Assembly (NCBI RefSeq): GCF_900114005.1 | Contig: NZ_FORM01000002.1 | Coordinates: 1-64,000, forward strand | Reading direction: 5' to 3' | DNA length: 64,000 nt | DNA from: Olleya namhaensis | GTDB taxonomy: Bacteria > Bacteroidota > Bacteroidia > Flavobacteriales > Flavobacteriaceae | Part shown: in pieces, positions 29,302 through 39,341 of the stretch | Numbering within the stretch: the first letter of the stretch is position 1 | Layout of the letters: each line of letters opens with the position of its first letter | The notes under the pieces: generated by a model | The model's input: only the letters and a program-made list of their open reading frames with translations | Told to the model about the DNA's origin: nothing | Database searches by the model: none | Translations under genes and position numbers: made by a program

Positions 29302-30657
29302 CTACCCAATCAAACCCTTTACCTCATCAAAATCTAATCCACCATAATTACCACTGCTCATTAACAACAACGCTTTGTTATCAATTTTTTGAGAGAATAG
29401 ATAGTTTTTAAAATCTTCAGGATTGGTGTAAATAATTAAATCTTCACGTTGAAAAGCATCTGCAATTTGCTGTTCTGACACTGAATCTAGTTTTTTGATT
29501 TCTACTGCATGCGGACTATAAAAGACAACTGCAACATCTGCTGCATCTAAAGCACCTTTATATTCCTTTAAAAACTCAGCATTTAAGCTACTATACGTGT
29601 GCAACTCTAAACACGCCACTAACGTATGATTTTCATATTGTTCTTTAACCGCATTTGTTGTTGCTTTTACCTTACTTGGCGAATGTGCAAAATCCTTGTA
29701 AGCAACACTAGTTTTACTTTCTGCAATTTTCTCTAAACGCTTACTAGCTCCTTTAAAGGTAGAAATAGCTTCATAAAAATCGTCTTCGTCAATTCCCATA
29801 TGTTGGCAAATCCACTTGGCGCCTGCTAAATTGTTCAAATTATGTTTTCCAAATACTTCAATAGGCATTGGACCTTCTGGAGTTTCTAATAATGTTTCAC
29901 CATTATCAACAGTATATTCTGGTGTATTATATGCAATCTTACGTATTGGGTTTTCTGAAGCTTCAACAACACGTTTTACCTCAGGGTCTTCTTCATTGTA
30001 ATTAATACTTCCACCTTTAACAATGCTATCTACAAATATGCTAAACTGCTCTACATAATTTTCATAAGTCGGAAACACATTAATATGGTCCCAAGCAATC
30101 CCGCTTAATAACGCAATATTTGGTTTATATAAATGAAATTTTGGTCGTCTATCAATAGGACTACTTAGATACTCGTCCCCCTCTAAAACTATAAAATCGT
30201 TATCATCGGTTAGTTTAACCATAACGTCAAACCCTTCCAATTGTGCACCAACCATATAATCTACATCACGATCATGATAATGCATGACATGCAAAATCAT
30301 TGATGTAATAGTTGTTTTACCATGACTTCCACCAATAACCACTCTAGTTTTATGCTTAGATTGTTCGTATAAAAACTCAGGATAACTATAAATTTTTAAG
30401 CCTAACTCTTGTGCTTTTAACAACTCAGGATTATCAGCTTTGGCATGCATCCCTAAAACAATAGCATCCAAATTACCGGTTACTTTTTCTGGAAACCATC
30501 CAAAAGTTTCAGGCAATAATCCTTTAACTTCTAATCTAGATTTTGAAGGTTCAAAAATAGTATCATCACTACCCGTTACTTGGTAGCCTTTATTGTGTAA
30601 TGCTAATGCTAAATTGTGCATGGCACTTCCGCCAATAGCTATAAAATGTACGTTCAT
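29302..30657 (-). CDS. mpl: UDP-N-acetylmuramate:L-alanyl-gamma-D-glutamyl-meso-diaminopimelate ligase
   Basis: 451 residues, the usual Mpl length. A Rossmann domain (HFIAIGGSAMHNLALAL), the ATP-binding P-loop GGSHGKTT (about residues 108-115), the central Mur-ligase domain (EGDEYLSS, AWDHINVF) and a C-terminal domain with the DFAHSPSKVKATT motif near 315-328 are present. Mpl recycles the murein tripeptide L-Ala-gamma-D-Glu-meso-DAP by ligating it to UDP-MurNAc in the cytoplasm. The GLFPE/GWFPE start of domain 1 and SMILHVM context favour Mpl over MurC. It has a good promoter upstream. Confidence 0.92.
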   Translation of the reverse strand: MNVHFIAIGGSAMHNLALALHNKGYQVTGSDDTIFEPSKSRLEVKGLLPETFGWFPEKVTGNLDAIVLGMHAKADNPELLKAQELGLKIYSYPEFLYEQSKHKTRVVIGGSHGKTTITSMILHVMHYHDRDVDYMVGAQLEGFDVMVKLTDDNDFIVLEGDEYLSSPIDRRPKFHLYKPNIALLSGIAWDHINVFPTYENYVEQFSIFVDSIVKGGSINYNEEDPEVKRVVEASENPIRKIAYNTPEYTVDNGETLLETPEGPMPIEVFGKHNLNNLAGAKWICQHMGIDEDDFYEAISTFKGASKRLEKIAESKTSVAYKDFAHSPSKVKATTNAVKEQYENHTLVACLELHTYSSLNAEFLKEYKGALDAADVAVVFYSPHAVEIKKLDSVSEQQIADAFQREDLIIYTNPEDFKNYLFSQKIDNKALLLMSSGNYGGLDFDEVKGLIG

Positions 30658-30679
30658 TATACTTGTTTTGTAGAGTAAT

Positions 30680-30708
30680 CAAAGATACTAATTGCCAACA
30701 AAAATCAA
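30680..30708 (-). promoter_or_regulatory. Promoter of mpl (TTG-N18-TATCTTTG)
   Basis: On the minus strand TTG (30708-30706) is followed after 18 bases by TATCTTTG (30687-30680), a full match to the flavobacterial promoter pattern. The predicted leader is about 18 bases. Confidence 0.65.
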
Positions 30709-30818
30709 GGATTGATTACACCCTTTTTCTAAATCTTTTTCAATTTAAAAAATCAAATAAATTTGAACTTTACATTATTAGGGGTATTATTGTCTAACAG
30801 AAATAATAAATCGCTTTT

Positions 30819-31562
30819 ATGACTTCGGAAAACATTGATCACCACATTAGTGATCACAAGTACTTGAATCTACTTTTAAACGGTAAAGAAATTACCGGCT
30901 TTTCTGATTTTTCTAATTTAGATTTTGCTGATCAAGACTTTAAAAACCATATTGAAACACAATATATAGATAGCTTTAATACTATTTATAAAAAGTACGA
31001 AATAGACTCTAAAAACAATGCTAAAACTAGTGCTTTTTTAAGATCTCTTGAGTTTTTAGCAACGCCTAAAGTTATTGATGTTGTTGCTGCACAGTATTAC
31101 CCAAAACTTAATGACGCATTAAACGTATTAAAACAGACTAAAGCTATCGTAGATGAAAAGCCTGAAAACTTTAATGTCCCTTTAGTGAATAATACATTAA
31201 ATGTTTTAATCCTAAATATCTGCAATAGATTAGACCAATCTGAAGTTATTGAAAATGGCAAAAAGCAACTTATTGCGCACTGTTTATATATTTGTGATGC
31301 AATATCACATGTAAATCCTAAACACCATAAAGAGATTTACGTAGCACGAAAAGATGTTTTAAAATACATCGAAAAAATTGACAGTTACAAAACAGAAGAA
31401 AGTCATTTGTATTTTGCTCCAAAAATAGAAACCGATGAGGACGCTTCCGCAGAAGGACCTATACTTGAAAAGAAAGTAAAAAAACGTGGTGCTGGTTTCT
31501 ACATTTCTATAGCCATTGCTATCGCTTACGTTGCTTACCGCTTTTTCTCTCGTATAAATTAA
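30819..31562 (+). CDS. Uncharacterised tail-anchored protein
   Basis: 247 residues that I do not assign to a family. The first ~220 residues are soluble and mainly helical, with no signal peptide; a basic stretch (EKKVKKRG) precedes a single C-terminal hydrophobic segment FYISIAIAIAYVAYRFF and the tail SRIN. This is the layout of a tail-anchored membrane protein with a cytoplasmic domain. It is transcribed away from mpl (161-base gap) and converges with the TPR protein gene four bases later, without a terminator between them. Confidence 0.8.
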   Translation: MTSENIDHHISDHKYLNLLLNGKEITGFSDFSNLDFADQDFKNHIETQYIDSFNTIYKKYEIDSKNNAKTSAFLRSLEFLATPKVIDVVAAQYYPKLNDALNVLKQTKAIVDEKPENFNVPLVNNTLNVLILNICNRLDQSEVIENGKKQLIAHCLYICDAISHVNPKHHKEIYVARKDVLKYIEKIDSYKTEESHLYFAPKIETDEDASAEGPILEKKVKKRGAGFYISIAIAIAYVAYRFFSRIN

Positions 31563-31565
31563 AGC

Positions 31566-32510
31566 CTATAAATTCTTTTTAAAAGAAGTAAACACATCAA
31601 TACTTGGTAATTCGGCAAGCGCCAAATTAATATATTTCAAAGCATTTATAGTGTCTTTTTTATGCTTATAAATTTGTGCTAAACGGTAATTTGCCCAAGC
31701 TTTTGGCACACCATCTTTAGCTGAGTAATTTTGAATATACGCTACCAAACAACGTTCCCCTTTTTCCAATTGCACATTATAGTCCGCACACACCTTACCT
31801 ATTTGGTAATGTAAACTATTACGTTGGTGCTTTGTTTGTGCAGCTTCGATATTAGAGACTGCTTTTTCTGGTTGTTTTTCTTTTTCATACAAAGCGGTAA
31901 GCTTTTCATAACAAGTCAAAGACCCACCTACTTTAATAGCTTTTAGGTAATACTCTTCTGCTAATTCTGGCTCATCATCATATTCATAAATATAACCTTT
32001 AGCCAAATAACCATCTACTTTAGATAAGTTTTCTAACTGATTAGCATACTTTAAAGACGTCTTTTTGCTTCCACCAATTATACCTGGCAATTGCATATAC
32101 AACTCTACTAAAGCCCAACGTGCTTCGATATGGTTAGCGTCTAATTCGGCTGCCTTTAAAAAAGAAGATTTTACATCTCCGATAATTCCTAAAGCTGATA
32201 TTTTACTAACGGATAAGGCTTTCATCCCTAAAGCACCTCCTAATTTATAGTGGTAATTAGCGGTATTTGGTTTAGAGGCTACTAATTTTTTATATTCTGT
32301 AGCAGCTTCATCCCATTTTTTCTGATGTCCAAAAGCGTCACCTAATAACTCAATAGCCTGTAAATTATCGGCATGGTATTTTACGTAAGCACTTAACTCC
32401 TGCTCTGCTTTAGCAAATTGTTTATTAGTGATATAATCCTGACCTTTTTCTATAGAGGTTTGCGCTAAAAGCGCTACAGGAAACAATAAAGCGATTAAAA
32501 ATAATTTCAT
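31566..32510 (-). CDS. Exported tetratricopeptide-repeat protein
   Basis: 314 residues. A signal peptide (1-16, ending LLAQ) precedes a chain of TPR-like helix pairs from about residue 20 to the end, for example AKAEQELSAYVKYHADNLQAIELLGDAF and KWDEAATEYKKLVASKPNTANYHYKLGGAL. It is probably a periplasmic protein-protein interaction scaffold. It is divergent from the alpha-2-macroglobulin gene across a 211-base gap with its own -7 box at 32574-32567. Partners are unknown. Confidence 0.88.
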   Translation of the reverse strand: MKLFLIALLFPVALLAQTSIEKGQDYITNKQFAKAEQELSAYVKYHADNLQAIELLGDAFGHQKKWDEAATEYKKLVASKPNTANYHYKLGGALGMKALSVSKISALGIIGDVKSSFLKAAELDANHIEARWALVELYMQLPGIIGGSKKTSLKYANQLENLSKVDGYLAKGYIYEYDDEPELAEEYYLKAIKVGGSLTCYEKLTALYEKEKQPEKAVSNIEAAQTKHQRNSLHYQIGKVCADYNVQLEKGERCLVAYIQNYSAKDGVPKAWANYRLAQIYKHKKDTINALKYINLALAELPSIDVFTSFKKNL

Positions 32511-32566
32511 GTATTTATAGATATTGATTTAATATGTGCTTTTTATGATTGAATATTAAAGGTTTA

Positions 32567-32574
32567 CAAAAATA
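32567..32574 (-). promoter_or_regulatory. Probable -7 box (TATTTTTG) for the TPR protein gene
   Basis: Exact TAnnTTTG match giving a leader of about 52 bases. No TTG -33 element at the right distance. Confidence 0.45.
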
Positions 32575-32637
32575 GTATTCTATTGGTATTGTTTTTGTAT
32601 TAATTGGTTAAATATTATTTAACTTTAAATCCGTGAC

Positions 32638-32669
32638 ACGTTACTCATTCAAACGTCCACTTTACGCAT
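32638..32669 (+). promoter_or_regulatory. LytTR-like direct repeat upstream of the alpha-2-macroglobulin gene
   Basis: ACGTTACTCAT (32638-32648) and ACTTTACGCAT (32659-32669) are direct repeats with a 21-bp period. They match the pattern nCnYTnnKCAT shared with the pairs before the LytTR operon and the S9 peptidase gene. A -7-like TACTTTG lies 29 bases downstream (32699-32705), about the same distance as at the other two sites, and 16 bases before the ATG. Binding by the response regulator at 39342-40070 is inferred. Confidence 0.5.
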
Positions 32670-32721
32670 TTATGTTTTCAACAACTAAAAAACTAAAGTA
32701 CTTTGCTTAAAAATTAATAAA

Positions 32722-35700
32722 ATGAAGCACATATCCACTTTTTTAATGATTTTACTTTTTGCTACCTCGCACTCTCAAACCAACAACTATTCCAAACTTT
32801 GGAATCAAGTTGAGGCGCACGAGATTAATGGGCTACCTAAAACAGCGCTTGAAGCTCTTAAAGTCATAGAGACCAAAGCTATAGCAGAAAACAATACAGA
32901 CCAACGTATTAAAGTTTTATTGTTTAAAAGTAAGTTTGCTTTATTATTAGAAGAGGATGCACAACTAAGTATTATTAATAGTTTTAAAGCAGAAATTGCT
33001 AAAAGTCAAGCTCCAACAAAAAATGTATTAGAAAATATGTTGGCGACTTTATATTGGCAATATTTTAAACAAAACAGATATCAATTTTATAGACGTACCA
33101 AAACCGAAGTCAAGGCAGATGCTATAGATTTCCGTACTTGGGACTTAGAGACACTTTTTACTGAAATAAAAACACATTTTGATAACTCTTTACATAATGG
33201 TTTAATATTACAACAAACGGATATTAGTCAATTTGAAGCCATCATCACAAAAGGGAAAGATACCAAAATCTACAGACCAACATTATTTGATTTTTTAAGT
33301 CATAATGCTATTGAGTTTTACAAAACATCAGAAAACAGAATTGCACAGCCAGCTTATAAATTTACGATAGACAATGCTTCTTACTTAAATGCTTCAGAAG
33401 CATTTTCTAAGATAAACATCACTTCTAAAGATTCCACTTCACTACAGTTACAAGCCTTAAAAGTATATCAGGATTTAATTAAATTTCACTTAAAAGACAA
33501 AACCCCATACGCTTTAACCGACGTTAATACGGAGCGTCTAGACTTTATCTATTACCACAGTACTTTTAACAATAAAGACGCGGTTTATTTAAAGGCGTTA
33601 CAAGCTGAAGCTGAAAAACATAAAGGACATGAAGTTTCTGCCTTGTACAACTTTAAAATAGCGACGTATTACAACACGCAAGGTCATAGTTATAACAAAG
33701 ACACTAATCCTGATGTAAGATTTAAAATTAAAGATGCTTATGCTATTTGCAAGCAAGTTATTGCAGATTTCCCAAAAAGTAAAGGTGCTAGCTTGTGTAA
33801 AACGTTACAGTCGCAAATAGAGCAACCTAATCTTACTATTACTGCGGAGCAATTTGTGCCCATCAAAACACATGCTCGTTTTTTAATTAGATACACCAAT
33901 GTGGCAAAGTTAACCTTTAACGCTCATTTGATCTCAAAAAAACAACGTGATGCTTTTTCTAAACTATATAAAGAAGACGAAAAGAAAGCCTTTATAGACA
34001 AACTTAAAGTTGAAAAAACATGGACTTCATCTTTAAAAAACGAAAACGATTATCAGCAACACACTACTGAAACCTTAGTGCCAAAACTAGACAACGGATT
34101 ATACCTTATTGTAGGACAATCTACAGATTTAGACACTAACTTTTTTGCAACAGCCTTAACGCAAGTCACTAATATTGCAATAGTAAATTTTGAAGACCAA
34201 AACCAAGAATTTTACCAAGTTATTGATCGTAACAACGGACAACCTTTAGCTAATGTAACAGTAGCAATCGATTACATTTATCGTAATGAAATTTTAAGTA
34301 CTACAAACAGTACGACAGATTCCAAAGGAATAATTACACTTAATAAAACCAACACCAATAAGCGTAATCAAATTGCCTTAACTATCAAATCGAAATCAGA
34401 TACCGCCCATTTTGGCAATTACTACTTAAATAACTACTATAAAAATCGTGATAATAACGACACCAATTATCGTGCATTTATTTTTACAGATCGTAGTATT
34501 TACAGACCATCGCAAACCGTTTATTTTAAAGCCATCGCATTAAAAAACAAAGTCAATACCACTAATGTAATCGCTAATCAAAAACTAAACGTTATTCTAT
34601 ATAACACTAATGGTGAAAAAGTAAGTGATTTAGACCTTATAACTAATGACTTTGGATCCATTTCTGGGGAATTTATTTTACCCAACGATGGACTGACCGG
34701 TAATTATAGCGTTCAGATTAACGACAATAAGATTTATGGAAACACTACTATTTCTGTTGAAGAATATAAGCGTCCTAAATTCGAAACCAACTTTAATCCA
34801 ATTACAGAAACTATAAAAGTAAACGATAGTGTTACAGTAAAAGGTGAAGCTATAGCTTTTGCAGGAAGTAAAATCACGGATGCCAAAGTGGTGTATCGCG
34901 TAGTCAGAAATGTACAATATCCTACATGGTACAGATGGTATAGACCAAGTTACAATAGTGACGCGCAAGAAATAACACATGGCGAAACTATAACTGATGC
35001 AGAAGGTAATTACGATATTATTTTTAAAGCTATTCCAGATGAAAAAGTAGACAAATCAGGCTTACCAATTTTTAGTTATGAGGTTACAGCAGATGTCACA
35101 GATATTAACGGAGAAACTAGAAGCACCTCAACTATTGTAAAAGTAGGGTATCACGCTTTAACAGCAACTATTGGCATTACTCCTGTTATTGACAAATCTA
35201 ATAAGGATAATCAAATTACTATTACAACACAAAATCTAAATGGTCAATTTGTTGCTGCAAAAGGGACTTTAAAAATCTATAAGCTACAAGCACCCAATAC
35301 TGTATTGAGACCACGTCCATGGGTTGCTCCAGATTATGCTGGATTTACTGAAGACACTTTTAAGGACTACTTTCCGCATGATGCTTACACTAATGAAGAC
35401 AATCCAGAACATTGGAAAAAAGGCGACTTAATATTAAGTGAAACCTTTGATACTGAAAAGTCTAAAACGCTAGATTTAAAAAATACTAAAAAATGGTTAT
35501 CGGGAGCTTATATATTAGCGCTTGAAACCAAAGACAAGTTTGGACAAACGGTTAAAGACAAAGCTAAAACCATGCTGTTTTCAGATAAAGACAACACCTT
35601 AGCAGATCAACAATTAATTACAGTTACGACAGACAAAACAAGTTATGACATTGGCGATACCGTAACACTAACTTTAGCAACTGCTGCAAAAGATATTACT

Positions 35701-38700
35701 GTTACCGTAAGTGTAGAACGCGATTATCAAATCAAACAAAATTATGTCATCCAATTAAATCAAAACAAAAAAACGGTAACCATACCTGTAGACAAAAACG
35801 ATTTAGGAGGTTTTGGGATCCATTATAGTTTAGCCGCTTTTAATAGTTATAAAGGAGGTAGTATAACTATTAATGTGCCCTATCCTAAAACAGAATTAGA
35901 GATTGAAACTTTAACATTTAGAGATAAGCTACAACCTGGAACTGATGAAACTTGGAGCTTTAAAATTAAAGGCACTAAAGGCGAAAAAATAGCATCCGAG
36001 TTTTTAGCTAGTATGTACGATGCCTCTTTAGATCAATTTAAATCTCACAATTGGAACTACTCTAGCTTTACACCAAGAAGTTACTACGCATCATACCGAC
36101 GTAATAATGGTAATAGCTTTGGAAGCACTTCGTTTAGAGTTAATAGACCGTATACTTATGACACCTTTAATAATTCAAAAAGCTTTGATCAATTTAATTG
36201 GTTTGGCTTTACTATTAATAATAACCGTTGGGTGTACAATCAGTATTTAAATAAACTTAGAATTGATCGCATTGTGACGTCCTATGATAGTGCAATTAAA
36301 AAAGGTTATGTATCAGGAACAGTTATTGACGCAAACGGATTACCTCTCCCTAGTGCAACAATACAAGTAAAAGGAACGGATACAGGAACAAGTACTGACT
36401 TTGATGGAAAGTATATAATTAAAGTAAAAAAAGGCGATGTTTTAATTTTTAATTATGTCGGTTATTCAGTTATCGAAAAAACTGTTGGTTCTGATAATGT
36501 TATTAATATTAGTCTTAATCTAGATAATAACAGTTTAGATGAAGTAGTTGTCACTGCTTATGGCACAAAAAAAAGAAAGAGTTACACTTCATCTGTATCA
36601 ATTATACAAGCCGATGAAATCCAAGTTGAATCTCCTTCGGAAAATATTGATTTGATGCTTGAGGGAGAAGCTTCAGGACTCCAAGTTGTATCTGCAAATG
36701 GTAAGCCCGGACAAACAGCTTTTCTTAGAATCCGAGGCGTCGGAAGCATAAATGCGTCTAATACACCTTTATATGTTGTTGATGGTGTAATATTCAATGG
36801 AGACCTTTCCGCTTTAAATACAAATGACATATTAAGCATGTCTATTATAAAAGGAACAGAAGCAAGCGCTTTATACGGAAGTAAAGGCGCTAACGGAGTG
36901 GTAATAATAACCACAAAAAATGGAGCAAAAGAAGCGTTTTCTGATGTAAAAGCAAGAACCAACTTACAAGAAACTGCTTTTTTCTTTCCACAATTAGCCA
37001 CAGATAAAGAGGGCAATGTATCGTTTAACTTTACAACTCCTGAAGCTTTGACTAGATGGAATCTTAATTTGTTTGCACATGATAAGCAAGGTAATTATGC
37101 TAAAAAAACTTTGCAAACAGTTACACAAAAAGACTTGATGGTGCTACCTAATGCTCCGCGTTTTTTACGTCAAGGAGATCAAATACAGATTAGCACAAAA
37201 ATTTCTAATCTTAGTACAAAAGATTTAACAGGTACGGCAGTGCTTCAGTTGTTTGATGCATTGACCGGGAAATCTATAGATTCGGAATTAGCAAATACTT
37301 TAAACCAGCAATCATTTTCCGCGAAAGCGAAAGGCAACACACAAGTCACATGGACGTTGTCTATCCCGGATAATGTAAGTGCTGTACAATATAAAATATT
37401 AGCTAAATCAGGCAATTTTAGTGATGGTGAACAAAACGCTTTACCCGTTTTAACTAACCGCATGTTAGTAACAGAAACCTTACCAATGTGGATTAGAAGT
37501 AACGAGAGCAGAACCTTTACTTTAGATAAATTAAAGACTAACACCTCTACCACTTTAAAGCACCATAAACTAACCTTAGAAATGACTAGCAATCCTGCTT
37601 GGTATGCAGTACAAGCGTTACCATACTTAATGGAATATCCATATGAGTGTAACGAGCAAACGTTTAGTAGATTTTACGCTAATGCCTTAGCAAGTCATAT
37701 TGTAAATAGCAATCCACGTATAAAAGAGGTGTTTAGCCAATGGAAAAATACAGATGCGTTATTAAGTAACCTTGAAAAAAACCAAGAATTAAAATCTATT
37801 TTAATTCAGGAAACACCATGGTTACGTGATGCACAATCGGAAACGGAACAAAAAAAACGTATCGCATTATTATTCGATTTAAATAAAATGAATAGCGAGT
37901 TAAAACGCACCAAGAAAAAACTACGTAACAACCAAATGAGTAATGGTGGTTGGTCTTGGTTTGGAGATTACCGTGTTAACCGCTACATCACACAACACAT
38001 TATTACAGGTTTTGGACATCTTAAAAAACTAAATGTGGTTAGTGATAAAGATGAAGACATTACTGACATGGTTGAAAATGCTTTAGATTATTTAGATGCT
38101 GCATTTGAAAAAGAATATAACGATTTAACAAAGTATACTAATGACGTGGATTACACCAAAGATCATTTAAGTTATACGCAGTTACATTATCTATACATGC
38201 GAAGCTTTTTTCCGGAATACAAGTTATCTAAAAAACAGCAAGACATACACCAATATTATTTATCTCAAATTAGAAATTACTGGCTAAAACGTCCTTTATA
38301 TGCAAAAGGAATGATGGCACTAATTATGAATAGAAACGAGGATAAAACAACGTCTAATGCTATTTTAAAATCGGTAAAAGAAAACAGTATTACGTCTGAC
38401 GAGTTAGGTATGTACTGGAAAGAAAACACCAATTCTTACTATTGGTACCAAGCGTCTATCGAAACACAAGCCTTGATGATTGAAGCTTTTGCTGAAATAG
38501 ATTTAACAAGTACTGATGTCAAACTAAGTGCTATCGAAGTGCAAGCAGAGCAAACAAAAACTATTGACAATCTTAAGATCTGGTTACTTAAAAATAAACA
38601 AACCAACCGATGGAAAACAACTAAAGCAACCACAGATGCAGTGTATGCCTTATTATTACAAGGTAATGATTGGTTAAGTGTTACAGATATGGTTGATGTG

Positions 38701-39330
38701 GTTTTAGGTGGTGAAAAAATAACCCCTGCGACTTTAGAAGATGTTAAAGTAGAAGCTGGAACAGGTTACTACAAAACGTCTTGGTCCGGAGCTGAAATCA
38801 CACCAAAAATGGCAGATGTCAAGCTGACTAAAAAAGGAGATGGCATTGCTTGGGGAAGTTTATACTGGCAATATTTTGAGGATTTAGATAAAATAACCTC
38901 TGCTGAAACCCCTTTAAAACTGAAAAAGCAATTGTATTTAAAAACCAATACAGATACCGGTGAGGTTATTACTGCAATCACTAAAGACAGCAAACTAAAG
39001 GTTGGCGATTTAGTGAGGGTCCGTATAGAGTTAAGAAGTGATCGTGCTATGGAATTTGTACACATGAAAGATATGCGTGCTGCAGGTTTAGAGCCTATAA
39101 ATGTATTAAGTAAATATAAGTATCAAGATGGTTTGGGATATTACGAAGCCACTAAGGATGCGTCAACAAATTTCTTTTTTGACTATTTACCAAAAGGCAT
39201 TTATGTTTTTGAATATGATTTACGTGTTAACAACGCTGGTAATATGAGTAACGGTATTACAACTATACAAAGTATGTATGCACCAGAATTTAGTAGTCAT
39301 AGTGAAGGTGTTCGTATTGAGGTAGAATAA
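32722..39330 (+). CDS. Alpha-2-macroglobulin family protein with an inserted TonB-plug module
   Basis: 2,202 residues, exported (signal peptide 1-18, ending SHSQ, no lipobox Cys). An N-terminal helical/MG region is followed by an MG2 domain (TDRSIYRPSQTVYFK, about 587 onward), a bait-region domain (about 970-1120), then an insert: a carboxypeptidase-regulatory domain from 1195 (SGTVIDANGLPLPSATIQVKG) and a SusC/RagA-type TonB plug from 1273 (DEVVVTAYG) through FLRIRGVGS (1334) to about 1400. The A2M domain resumes at 1408 with DVKARTNLQETAFFFPQL. The thioester motif reads C1643-N-E-Q1646, keeping both cross-linking residues. Bacterial members are thought to trap proteases. There is no beta-barrel, so it cannot be a receptor. 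Confidence 0.93.
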   Translation: MKHISTFLMILLFATSHSQTNNYSKLWNQVEAHEINGLPKTALEALKVIETKAIAENNTDQRIKVLLFKSKFALLLEEDAQLSIINSFKAEIAKSQAPTKNVLENMLATLYWQYFKQNRYQFYRRTKTEVKADAIDFRTWDLETLFTEIKTHFDNSLHNGLILQQTDISQFEAIITKGKDTKIYRPTLFDFLSHNAIEFYKTSENRIAQPAYKFTIDNASYLNASEAFSKINITSKDSTSLQLQALKVYQDLIKFHLKDKTPYALTDVNTERLDFIYYHSTFNNKDAVYLKALQAEAEKHKGHEVSALYNFKIATYYNTQGHSYNKDTNPDVRFKIKDAYAICKQVIADFPKSKGASLCKTLQSQIEQPNLTITAEQFVPIKTHARFLIRYTNVAKLTFNAHLISKKQRDAFSKLYKEDEKKAFIDKLKVEKTWTSSLKNENDYQQHTTETLVPKLDNGLYLIVGQSTDLDTNFFATALTQVTNIAIVNFEDQNQEFYQVIDRNNGQPLANVTVAIDYIYRNEILSTTNSTTDSKGIITLNKTNTNKRNQIALTIKSKSDTAHFGNYYLNNYYKNRDNNDTNYRAFIFTDRSIYRPSQTVYFKAIALKNKVNTTNVIANQKLNVILYNTNGEKVSDLDLITNDFGSISGEFILPNDGLTGNYSVQINDNKIYGNTTISVEEYKRPKFETNFNPITETIKVNDSVTVKGEAIAFAGSKITDAKVVYRVVRNVQYPTWYRWYRPSYNSDAQEITHGETITDAEGNYDIIFKAIPDEKVDKSGLPIFSYEVTADVTDINGETRSTSTIVKVGYHALTATIGITPVIDKSNKDNQITITTQNLNGQFVAAKGTLKIYKLQAPNTVLRPRPWVAPDYAGFTEDTFKDYFPHDAYTNEDNPEHWKKGDLILSETFDTEKSKTLDLKNTKKWLSGAYILALETKDKFGQTVKDKAKTMLFSDKDNTLADQQLITVTTDKTSYDIGDTVTLTLATAAKDITVTVSVERDYQIKQNYVIQLNQNKKTVTIPVDKNDLGGFGIHYSLAAFNSYKGGSITINVPYPKTELEIETLTFRDKLQPGTDETWSFKIKGTKGEKIASEFLASMYDASLDQFKSHNWNYSSFTPRSYYASYRRNNGNSFGSTSFRVNRPYTYDTFNNSKSFDQFNWFGFTINNNRWVYNQYLNKLRIDRIVTSYDSAIKKGYVSGTVIDANGLPLPSATIQVKGTDTGTSTDFDGKYIIKVKKGDVLIFNYVGYSVIEKTVGSDNVINISLNLDNNSLDEVVVTAYGTKKRKSYTSSVSIIQADEIQVESPSENIDLMLEGEASGLQVVSANGKPGQTAFLRIRGVGSINASNTPLYVVDGVIFNGDLSALNTNDILSMSIIKGTEASALYGSKGANGVVIITTKNGAKEAFSDVKARTNLQETAFFFPQLATDKEGNVSFNFTTPEALTRWNLNLFAHDKQGNYAKKTLQTVTQKDLMVLPNAPRFLRQGDQIQISTKISNLSTKDLTGTAVLQLFDALTGKSIDSELANTLNQQSFSAKAKGNTQVTWTLSIPDNVSAVQYKILAKSGNFSDGEQNALPVLTNRMLVTETLPMWIRSNESRTFTLDKLKTNTSTTLKHHKLTLEMTSNPAWYAVQALPYLMEYPYECNEQTFSRFYANALASHIVNSNPRIKEVFSQWKNTDALLSNLEKNQELKSILIQETPWLRDAQSETEQKKRIALLFDLNKMNSELKRTKKKLRNNQMSNGGWSWFGDYRVNRYITQHIITGFGHLKKLNVVSDKDEDITDMVENALDYLDAAFEKEYNDLTKYTNDVDYTKDHLSYTQLHYLYMRSFFPEYKLSKKQQDIHQYYLSQIRNYWLKRPLYAKGMMALIMNRNEDKTTSNAILKSVKENSITSDELGMYWKENTNSYYWYQASIETQALMIEAFAEIDLTSTDVKLSAIEVQAEQTKTIDNLKIWLLKNKQTNRWKTTKATTDAVYALLLQGNDWLSVTDMVDVVLGGEKITPATLEDVKVEAGTGYYKTSWSGAEITPKMADVKLTKKGDGIAWGSLYWQYFEDLDKITSAETPLKLKKQLYLKTNTDTGEVITAITKDSKLKVGDLVRVRIELRSDRAMEFVHMKDMRAAGLEPINVLSKYKYQDGLGYYEATKDASTNFFFDYLPKGIYVFEYDLRVNNAGNMSNGITTIQSMYAPEFSSHSEGVRIEVE

Positions 39331-39341
39331 TTAATACGCCA

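Noticed and set aside
36304-36930. A TonB-dependent receptor gene or pseudogene fused by assembly
   Set aside because: The frame is continuous on both sides, the macroglobulin domains resume in register, and no barrel sequence remains, so I treat it as a true insert.
36582-37592. Antisense open frames of 115-144 codons within the alpha-2-macroglobulin gene
   Set aside because: They mirror the codon use of the real gene and cross domain boundaries; no start signals or motifs.
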